The notes under the pieces are model-generated. The model was not told the DNA's origin, did not search any database, and worked only from the letters and a program-made list of their open reading frames with translations. A stretch of DNA of 7,719 nucleotides from Candidatus Gastranaerophilales bacterium (GTDB taxonomy: Bacteria > Cyanobacteriota > Vampirovibrionia > Gastranaerophilales > UBA9971). A program made the position numbers and the translations under genes. Within the stretch, counting starts at the first letter, position 1. Each line of letters opens with the position of its first letter. The DNA is taken from positions 1-7,719 of the forward strand of contig JANQGS010000222.1 in the NCBI GenBank assembly GCA_028277195.1, written 5' to 3'. Shown here piece by piece: positions 1 through 5,272 of this stretch.

Positions 1-611
1 CCTCGCCGACCGGCTATGCTGATTTTATAACCACAACCACGCACAAAACCCTTAGAGGGCCTCGCGGCGGGGTTGTAATGTGCTCAGCCGAGCATGCCCG
101 GGGCATAGACAAGGCCGTATTCCCCGGCATACAGGGCGGGCCCCTGGAACATATAATTGCGGCAAAGGCAGTGGCGTTTAAGGAAGCCCTCCAGCCCGAG
201 TTTAAACAATACTCGGAAAATGTGGTTAAAAACGCCGGGACCCTGGCTAAAACGCTGGTCAATAAAGGTATTGAGCTGGTAAGCGGGGGCACTGACAACC
301 ATTTAATGATTATAGACCTCAGGAAGTTTAACCAAACAGGAAAAGATATAAGCAATACCCTTGAAAAAGTAAATATAACAGCCAACAAGAACACCGTGCC
401 CAACGACCCGCAGAGCCCGTTTGTGACAAGCGGCGTAAGGCTGGGCACTCCGGCGGTCACCACAAGGGGCTTCAAAGCCGAGGACATGAAAGCAGTCGGT
501 GAAATAATAGCAGAGGTCATTAAAAACCCCGAGGACGAGCAAAAACTCATCGGCTTAAAGCAAAAATCAATCGAACTCTGCGCTAAATACCCGCTTTATC
601 CCGGCGCTTAA
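1..611 (+). CDS. glyA: Serine hydroxymethyltransferase, C-terminal half (5' end outside window)
   Basis: This cytosolic PLP enzyme interconverts serine and glycine while charging tetrahydrofolate with a one-carbon unit. Reading from base 3, the visible 202 residues start just before the active-site motif TTTTHKTLRGPRGG; the Lys at fragment residue 15 is the Schiff-base lysine. Further landmarks are the GGTDNHLMIIDL segment (about 95-106) and SGVRLGTPAVTTRG, whose Arg146 matches the arginine that binds the substrate carboxylate. About 187 residues follow the lysine, as in E. coli GlyA (about 417 residues in total), so the C-terminus is complete and only the N-terminal half is missing. The ATG at 78 is internal (fragment residue 26) and is not the start. 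The gene ends 5 nt from the convergent leuS stop, and no terminator hairpin is visible between them. Confidence 0.97.
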   Translation, partial: SPTGYADFITTTTHKTLRGPRGGVVMCSAEHARGIDKAVFPGIQGGPLEHIIAAKAVAFKEALQPEFKQYSENVVKNAGTLAKTLVNKGIELVSGGTDNHLMIIDLRKFNQTGKDISNTLEKVNITANKNTVPNDPQSPFVTSGVRLGTPAVTTRGFKAEDMKAVGEIIAEVIKNPEDEQKLIGLKQKSIELCAKYPLYPGA

Positions 612-616
612 CCGGA

Positions 617-3070
617 TTAACCCTTTACTACCACGTTCACCAGGCGGTTAGGCACGACAATAACCTTTACGACCTGTTTGTCCCGGGTGTAGCCTTTAAT
701 TTTTTCCCTGGAAAGCGCTGATGCTTCAACGTCTTCTTTTGGGGTATTTAAGGGCATCTCAACCGTATCGCGCAATTTACCGTTAACCTGTATGGCAATG
801 GTTACATTTTCAGCTTTTGCAAGCTCTTCGTCATACCCGGGCCAGGGTTGCTCGTGGATTGAAAATTCCCCTCCGAACTCACTCCAGATTTCCTCGGATA
901 AATGCGGCGTTACAGGCGACATTACCCTTACCAGCGTGAATATTGCCTGGCTTAAGACAGCCCTGTCTATCTCGGGACTTTTTAAATAATCATAAATACT
1001 GTTCACAAACTCACGGTACTTACTTATTGCGGTATTGAACCGGAATTCATCGCTTATATCCTCTGTTATCCCCTTGATTATCATGTGGGTTTTTCTGGTA
1101 AGAGGGTTGTCATTCCGGGCTTGCCCCGGAATCTCAAGAGATGCTGAATCAAGTTCGGCATGACATTTATAAACCAGCCGCCACACCCTGTTGAGAAACT
1201 TATAACACCCCTCTGCCCCGGCATCAGTCCAGTCAAAATCCCTCTCCGGAGGCGAATCGCTGAGGATAAAGAGCCTTGCTGTGTCTGCTCCGTAATTTTC
1301 AAAAATTTCATCCGGGTCAACCGTGTTGCCTTTGGACTTACTCATTTTAGAGCCGTCTTTTAGCACCATACCCTGGGTTAACAGGTTTTCAAACGGCTCG
1401 TCAAAGCCTAATAAACCCCTGTCCCTGAGGAATTTAACGAAAAACCTTGAATACAAAAGATGCAAAATGGCATGCTCAATTCCGCCCACATACTGGTCAA
1501 CGCTCATCCATTTATTGACCAGGTCTGAATCAAAAACCTTTTCGTCATTTTTAGGGTCAATATAGCGTAAATAATACCAGCTGCTGCAGATAAAAGTGTC
1601 CATTGTGTCGGTTTCACGCCTCGCATCCTTGCCGCAGGCCGGGCAGGCGGTATGTACAAAGGTTTTAGACGTTGCAACAGGTGACTTGCCCCGGGCCTTA
1701 AAGTCTACGTCCTCGGGCAACCTTACGGGAAGGTTTTCATCAGGTATTATTCCGCATTCTTCGCAATAAATAACCGGGATTGGAGCGCCCCAGTAGCGCT
1801 GCCTGCTGATTAACCAGTCACGCAGCCTGTATTGCACCCGGTGATAGCCGGCATTATTCTGCTCAGCCCATTTTGTGATTTCCTGTTTGCCCGTTTCATT
1901 ACCAAGGCCGTTAAACCGGCCTGAGTTCACCATTGTACCCGCTTCGGTATAGGCTTCTGCCAGCGGTTCATCGTGTTTTTTTATGACCTGTACAATTGGC
2001 AGGCCGAATTTTTTTGCAAACGCAAAATCCCTTGTGTCATGGGCCGGAACACCCATTACTGCTCCTGTTCCGTACTCAGTGAGCACATAGTCCCCTGTCC
2101 ATATTGGAACTCGTTCTCCGTTAAAGGGGTTTATAACGTGTGTACCCAGCGGGACGCCGGTTTTGGGCCTGTCGGTTGAGGCCCGCTCCATTTCGCTCAT
2201 TTTTTTGGCGTTTTCTATGTATTCACAGGCTTTTTGTTTATTTTCAGGGGCAATTAACTTTTCTATGCCGGGATATTCCGGGGAAACAGCCATAAAAGTC
2301 ACCCCAAACACTGTATCCGGCCTTGTTGTGAATACCGGTATCTCCATGTCATTTATTTCCGCAACTTTAAATTTCAATACAGCACCGTGGGACTTGCCTA
2401 TCCAGTTTTTCTGCATTGTTTTAACTTTTTCGGGCCAGCCTTTTAGCTTGTCCAAATCCTGTAAAAGCTCCTCCGCGTAGTCTGTTATTTTTAAGAACCA
2501 TTGCGAGAGTTTCTTTTTCGTGACCTCCTCGTCACAGCGCCAGCATGAGCCGTCTATGACCTGCTCGTTTGCCAGCACTGTAGCACATTTTTCACACCAG
2601 TTAACCGGGGATTCCTTTTTATAAGCCAGCCCTGCTTTATAAAACTCCAGAAACAGCCATTGTGTCCATTTATAATAATCCTCCTTACAGGTCGCAATTT
2701 CCCTGCCCCAGTCATAGGCCAGGCCAAGCTGTTTTAACTGGTCCCTCATATAGTCTATGTTGGCAAAAGTCCATTCCGCCGGGTGTTTGCCGGACTGTAT
2801 CGCCGCGTTTTCAGCGGGCAGGCCAAAGCTGTCCCAGCCCATGGGGTGCAACACGTTATAACCGTTCATTTTTTTAAAGCGGGCAATCACGTCGGTTATG
2901 GTGTAATTCCTGACATGACCCATATGCAGGCGGCCTGAGGGGTATGGAAACATTGACAGGGCGTAGTATTTGGGTTTTTGCGAGTTGTCGGGCGTTGTAT
3001 AGACCCCCTTTTCTTCCCAGGTTTTCTGCCATTTTTTTTCTATTTCCTGGGGAATGTATTGTTCTTTCAA
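617..3070 (-). CDS. leuS: Leucyl-tRNA synthetase
   Basis: This cytosolic class Ia synthetase charges tRNA-Leu and edits misacylated products; at 817 residues it is of normal bacterial length. Seen in order: the HIGH-type motif HMGH (49-52); zinc-type cysteine pairs 159/162 with 176/179 and 436/439 with 476/479; the CP1 editing domain with TTRPDT (248-253) and VPAHDTRDF with the editing Asp345; ISRQRYWG (421-428); KMSKS (575-579); an alpha-helical anticodon-binding domain from about 620; and the C-terminal domain. The start is TTG: an in-frame TAA lies 15 nt upstream, no ATG lies between, and AAGGAG sits 8 nt before it. Residues 636-655 are encoded by an inserted palindromic repeat (see that entry) in the variable linker after the KMSKS region. 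All catalytic motifs are intact, so the enzyme should be active. The gene is transcribed alone, divergent from the TPR gene. Confidence 0.98.
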   Translation of the reverse strand: MKEQYIPQEIEKKWQKTWEEKGVYTTPDNSQKPKYYALSMFPYPSGRLHMGHVRNYTITDVIARFKKMNGYNVLHPMGWDSFGLPAENAAIQSGKHPAEWTFANIDYMRDQLKQLGLAYDWGREIATCKEDYYKWTQWLFLEFYKAGLAYKKESPVNWCEKCATVLANEQVIDGSCWRCDEEVTKKKLSQWFLKITDYAEELLQDLDKLKGWPEKVKTMQKNWIGKSHGAVLKFKVAEINDMEIPVFTTRPDTVFGVTFMAVSPEYPGIEKLIAPENKQKACEYIENAKKMSEMERASTDRPKTGVPLGTHVINPFNGERVPIWTGDYVLTEYGTGAVMGVPAHDTRDFAFAKKFGLPIVQVIKKHDEPLAEAYTEAGTMVNSGRFNGLGNETGKQEITKWAEQNNAGYHRVQYRLRDWLISRQRYWGAPIPVIYCEECGIIPDENLPVRLPEDVDFKARGKSPVATSKTFVHTACPACGKDARRETDTMDTFICSSWYYLRYIDPKNDEKVFDSDLVNKWMSVDQYVGGIEHAILHLLYSRFFVKFLRDRGLLGFDEPFENLLTQGMVLKDGSKMSKSKGNTVDPDEIFENYGADTARLFILSDSPPERDFDWTDAGAEGCYKFLNRVWRLVYKCHAELDSASLEIPGQARNDNPLTRKTHMIIKGITEDISDEFRFNTAISKYREFVNSIYDYLKSPEIDRAVLSQAIFTLVRVMSPVTPHLSEEIWSEFGGEFSIHEQPWPGYDEELAKAENVTIAIQVNGKLRDTVEMPLNTPKEDVEASALSREKIKGYTRDKQVVKVIVVPNRLVNVVVKG
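1108..1165. repeat. RPE-like palindromic repeat inserted in frame in leuS
   Basis: The roughly 58-bp element has ends TGTCAT and ATGACA that pair (1108-1113 with 1160-1165). Inside are two hairpins: ATTCCGGG/CCCGGAAT (1112-1119 with 1125-1132, loop CTTGC), and ATGCTGAA/TTCGGCAT (1141-1148 with 1154-1161, one G-T wobble). The hairpins share a base or two with the outer stem, so the folds partly compete. On the leuS coding strand it reads CHAELDSASLEIPGQARND, a peptide I recognise from dispersed palindromic repeats that sit inside genes of several bacteria; the Rickettsia palindromic elements are the best-known analogue. It keeps the leuS frame. There is no second copy in this window, so its dispersion in this genome is inferred. 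Confidence 0.85.
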
Positions 3071-3078
3071 GTTAATTG

Positions 3079-3084
3079 CTCCTT
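3079..3084 (-). promoter_or_regulatory. leuS ribosome binding site
   Basis: AAGGAG on the minus strand lies 8 nt before the TTG at 3070. The in-frame TAA overlaps this region, which excludes any upstream start and decides in favour of TTG. Confidence 0.85.
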
Positions 3085-3105
3085 ATTCAATGTTTCTACA
3101 GGAGA

Positions 3106-3133
3106 ATTATATATTAAAACTAACTATTTTCCA
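3106..3133 (-). promoter_or_regulatory. leuS promoter, sigma70-like
   Basis: On the minus strand a consensus -10 TATAAT (3106-3111) lies 16 bp from a -35 TGGAAA (3128-3133, four of six matches). Transcription would begin near 3099 and give a leader of about 29 nt containing the AAGGAG site. That leader is too short for a T-box, so no tRNA-sensing leader is present. Confidence 0.65.
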
Positions 3134-3160
3134 TCTTCTCGAAATGCGGCAGTTACTTTA

Positions 3161-3188
3161 ATGACTAAATAAAAATCCTCATTAAAAT
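3161..3188 (+). promoter_or_regulatory. Possible promoter for the TPR gene
   Basis: ATGACT (3161-3166, four of six matches to -35) and TAAAAT (3183-3188, five of six to -10) are separated by 16 bp. Start would fall near 3195 and leave a leader of about 80 nt that includes the inverted repeat at 3217-3247. The region is AT-rich, so chance matches are likely; this call is weak. Confidence 0.35.
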
Positions 3189-3216
3189 CTTAAATATCCT
3201 CCCTTTAGTGTAGAAG

Positions 3217-3247
3217 AATACGGGCTTTTCAGCCGATAACCCGTATT
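3217..3247. promoter_or_regulatory. Inverted repeat in the leader of the TPR gene
   Basis: AATACGGG (3217-3224) and CCCGTATT (3240-3247) form a perfect 8-bp stem with a 15-nt loop. A second, mutually exclusive hairpin GGCT/AGCC (3223-3226 with 3231-3234) uses part of the same left arm. It ends 17 nt before the AGAAGG site. No U-run follows, so it is not a standard terminator. It could be an operator or an RNA leader element, and it matches no riboswitch class I can recall. Confidence 0.5.
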
Positions 3248-3264
3248 AAGGGAGAATTTAAGAC

Positions 3265-3270
3265 AGAAGG
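3265..3270 (+). promoter_or_regulatory. Ribosome binding site that points to an ATT start
   Basis: AGAAGG lies 6 nt before ATT at 3277, with an overlapping AGGAAGG purine run. Nothing comparable precedes the GTG at 3688, which is the first conventional start codon in the frame. This is the main evidence for the long form of the TPR protein. Confidence 0.65.
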
Positions 3271-3276
3271 AAGGCG

Positions 3277-4587
3277 ATTAAAACGAACTTTAACAGCATT
3301 TACCCTGTTAATATTTACCCGTACAACCCGCAGGCGGCAGTTAAAAAACCTGCGGACACCCCCGCGCCCAATGCTCAGGGCACTGAAAATCCTGCTGATA
3401 ACGGTGACCTGAACGAGCAAAAACCCTCTAAAAAGCGCGAGGGTATTGAGTATTACCCGCAAAAAAATGTAAATATAGGAAATGTTTTCGAGGATTTTCA
3501 TAAAACCCTTGCCGCTATTGGCGCTCCGCAAGAGATTAACGAGGAAGTCCGCTCTTATATTAAGCTCGCAGATATCCAGGCCGCAAAAGCAAATCCCTCT
3601 CCCGGTTTAATTAAGTCCAACCTGAAAAATGCAGCCGGCATACTCGATGAATACATAACCGAAACGCTTAAAAAACCTTCAAAAGTAGTGACAGACTGGA
3701 TAGACGCTATCCTGCTCCAGAATATAAACTATAAGGCTGAAAAACCGGAAAAAGTACAACAGGAAAAACCCCTGGAACAAACAGTACCCCCTTTGCCGGT
3801 CCTTGAAAGACAAAATCCTGAAATTAACGCTCTATACCGTAAAGCTGAAAGATTAGCAGACTCGGGAAAGTTAAGAAAAGCCCTTGTAACTTATGATAAA
3901 CTGCTCCCTGAGGTGAAAAACGCCGGGGATAAAGTGACTGAAACCAAAATATACCTGGATAAAGCCTATATATATGACATAAAAAGGGATTACCCCAGGG
4001 CTCTTGAGCACTATAACCTTGCCTCACGGCTGTCCGGGGAAACAGGCAGCCATAAAATCCATGCCCTGTCTCATTATAATATGGCGTCAATCTATGATGA
4101 GTTCGGAAAAACTGATTTGGCGCTTTCTCACTATTACGAAGCCCTGTCATTTGACGGCGAGGCGGAAAATTTAAAAGGTCAAACCCTTACATTAAATGAT
4201 ATAGGCAATCTTTTTTCTTCTGTAAGGCAGTACAGGCAGGCTATTGAGCATTACCATACCGGGCTGTCCCTTGCAAGGGAGACAAATGATACGGAAGGAA
4301 GGGGTTTTCTGTTCAGCAACATTGCAGGTGTGTTTAAAGACAGCGGAAACGACCAAAAAGCTCTTAAATATTACAAAAAATCAGTGCAATGCGACCTGAA
4401 AGCAGGTAATCTTGAGGGTTATTCAATAAATTATATGAACACGGCAGATATTATGAGCAGGAATAATGTCCCGGAAAAAGCGGAAAAACTCTATAAAAAA
4501 TCACTGCAAGCCGCCCGGAAATTAGGTGACAGTGAGCTTTCCCGCAGGATTCTGGAAAAACTGGATTATAACAGCATGGGGTATTGA
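3277..4587 (+). CDS. TPR-repeat protein with N-terminal extension (probable ATT start)
   Basis: The product is a probable cytosolic protein-protein interaction scaffold; its partner is unknown. The frame is open from the TAA at 3259-3261 to the stop at 4585-4587. With ATT at 3277 it encodes 436 residues starting MKTNFNSIYPVNIYPY. Residues 1-55 are rich in Pro, Asn and Lys and probably disordered. Residues about 60-155 look helical and match no domain I can name. Six TPR units with a strict 40-residue period follow at about 183-216, 223-256, 263-296, 303-336, 343-376 and 383-416, with typical AxxYxxxG...Axxxxxxal signatures (for example NMASIYDEFGKTDLALSHYY). No signal peptide or membrane segment is visible. 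Starting at GTG 3688 would drop 137 codons and has no ribosome site. The TPR call is firm; the exact start is not. Confidence 0.8.
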   Translation: MKTNFNSIYPVNIYPYNPQAAVKKPADTPAPNAQGTENPADNGDLNEQKPSKKREGIEYYPQKNVNIGNVFEDFHKTLAAIGAPQEINEEVRSYIKLADIQAAKANPSPGLIKSNLKNAAGILDEYITETLKKPSKVVTDWIDAILLQNINYKAEKPEKVQQEKPLEQTVPPLPVLERQNPEINALYRKAERLADSGKLRKALVTYDKLLPEVKNAGDKVTETKIYLDKAYIYDIKRDYPRALEHYNLASRLSGETGSHKIHALSHYNMASIYDEFGKTDLALSHYYEALSFDGEAENLKGQTLTLNDIGNLFSSVRQYRQAIEHYHTGLSLARETNDTEGRGFLFSNIAGVFKDSGNDQKALKYYKKSVQCDLKAGNLEGYSINYMNTADIMSRNNVPEKAEKLYKKSLQAARKLGDSELSRRILEKLDYNSMGY

Positions 4588-4636
4588 TTTATGCTAAGGT
4601 GGAGAGGGGTTTAAATTGAGATTGTGTTCATATAGG

Positions 4637-4664
4637 TTGACAAATATTTGTGCTGGTATATAAT
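4637..4664 (+). promoter_or_regulatory. hicAB promoter, both hexamers at consensus
   Basis: A perfect -35 TTGACA (4637-4642) and a perfect -10 TATAAT (4659-4664) are separated by 16 bp. Counting the last base of the -10 as -7 puts +1 at 4671, the A of the hicA ATG. A strong promoter held down by its own antitoxin is usual for type II toxin-antitoxin modules. Confidence 0.85.
4640..4651. promoter_or_regulatory. Palindrome in the hicAB promoter, candidate HicB operator 1
   Basis: ACAAATATTTGT is a perfect 12-bp palindrome that overlaps the -35 and the spacer, where a bound repressor would block RNA polymerase. HicB here has a ribbon-helix-helix tail, a fold that binds short palindromes. Binding itself is inferred. 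Confidence 0.55.
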
Positions 4665-4666
4665 GA

Positions 4667-4683
4667 CAATATGGGTAATATTG
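4667..4683. promoter_or_regulatory. Inverted repeat over the hicA start, candidate HicB operator 2
   Basis: CAATAT (4667-4672) and ATATTG (4678-4683) are perfect inverted arms around a 5-bp centre, covering the predicted transcription start and the hicA ATG. Its half-site resembles that of the palindrome at 4640-4651 (ACAATAT against ACAAATAT). The two centres are about 30 bp apart, close to three helical turns. Confidence 0.45.
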
Positions 4684-4913
4684 ATAAAATAATAATAAAA
4701 ATGAAAAATACTCTGGCAGGCCATACTTATAAAGACTGCGAAAAGGTGCTTTTTGCCCTGGGCTATGAGCTTAAAAGGGTTAAAGGTTCTCATCATCAAT
4801 TTAGTAAAAACGGTAAAAACCATATAACCATTTCTAAACATCAACCTGTTAGCAAAGGTGCTGTTAAAGATGTACTAAAGGCATGGGAGACATATTATGA
4901 AAAAGAAAAGTAA
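4671..4913 (+). CDS. hicA: HicA family toxin (mRNA interferase)
   Basis: HicA toxins are small dsRBD-fold ribonucleases that cut mRNA and stop translation until bound by HicB. The 80 residues show the family core ALGYELKRVKGSHHQF, with the catalytic histidine in GSHH (39-42), then NHITISKHQPVSKGAVKDVLKAW. I chose ATG 4671 (MGNIDKIIIKMKN) because longer HicA proteins begin with a similar short helix. The GTG at 4650 lies inside the promoter and cannot be translated from it. ATG 4701 is a possible shorter start but has only a poor purine site. ATG 4671 has no Shine-Dalgarno, consistent with a leaderless mRNA. The gene overlaps hicB by 17 nt, the usual toxin-first order. Confidence 0.9.
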   Translation: MGNIDKIIIKMKNTLAGHTYKDCEKVLFALGYELKRVKGSHHQFSKNGKNHITISKHQPVSKGAVKDVLKAWETYYEKEK

Positions 4914-5259
4914 GGAATTAAAAAATTTGGATTATTATATGAATCTTCCGTGGGAATTTGAATTTGAAACATCTCCGGAAGGAGGTTATACCGCCAGGGT
5001 AAAGGGCCTATCCTGTTATTCCGGCGGAAAAACCCTTGAAGAGGCTCAAAAAATGATTAAGGAAGCCCTGGAGTTGCACCTTGAAGGGATGCTGGAAGAC
5101 GGGGTCGAGCCCGGGTTAATTGATGAGGAGTCCTGCTCGGGAAAATTAAACATTCGCACATCAAAGTCAATGCATTTAAAACTTATAAAAAAGGCAAAAG
5201 AAGAGGATGTGAGCGTTAGCCACCTCGTGAATGACGCGATTATAAAAATGTATGGTTAG
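4897..5259 (+). CDS. hicB: HicB family antitoxin with ribbon-helix-helix DNA-binding tail
   Basis: HicB binds and neutralises HicA and represses the hicAB promoter. The 120 residues contain the HicB partial RNase H-like fold at about 13-75 (WEFEFETSPEGGYTARVKGL, CYSGGKTLEEAQKMIKEAL) and a ribbon-helix-helix domain at about 82-119 (GKLNIRTSKSMHLKLIKKA, then VSVSHLVNDAIIKMYG). This RHH subtype fits autorepression through palindromic operators. The start at ATG 4897 is supported by GGGAG seven nt upstream (4885-4889), inside the end of hicA, so translation is probably coupled. The first dozen residues are a lysine-rich extension before the fold. The gene ends 13 nt from the convergent cyclase stop. 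Confidence 0.92.
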   Translation: MKKKSKELKNLDYYMNLPWEFEFETSPEGGYTARVKGLSCYSGGKTLEEAQKMIKEALELHLEGMLEDGVEPGLIDEESCSGKLNIRTSKSMHLKLIKKAKEEDVSVSHLVNDAIIKMYG

Positions 5260-5272
5260 CGATTCACACCTG

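Noticed and set aside
78..80. ATG as the start of a short glyA-like gene
   Set aside because: The same frame continues upstream through TTTTHKTLRGPRGG to the window edge, so this Met is internal and the gene is simply cut by the window.
14..550. Long minus-strand frame (178 codons) opposite glyA
   Set aside because: It is a shadow of glyA, whose plus frame carries the full SHMT active-site motifs across the same bases.
606..625. Bidirectional terminator between glyA and leuS
   Set aside because: Only 5 nt separate the stops, and I found no stem with a T-run around them.
3071..3105. T-box or other amino-acid leader for leuS
   Set aside because: The predicted leader is about 29 nt, far shorter than a T-box, with no terminator-antiterminator structure.
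3229..3531. Minus-strand frame of 100 codons upstream of leuS
   Set aside because: It overlaps the N-terminal extension of the TPR gene, has no family resemblance and no visible ribosome site, and its residue composition looks like an antisense shadow.
4650..4670. GTG 4650 as the hicA start
   Set aside because: These codons contain the -10 TATAAT and lie before the predicted transcription start, and the extra residues MLVYNDN do not belong to the HicA fold.
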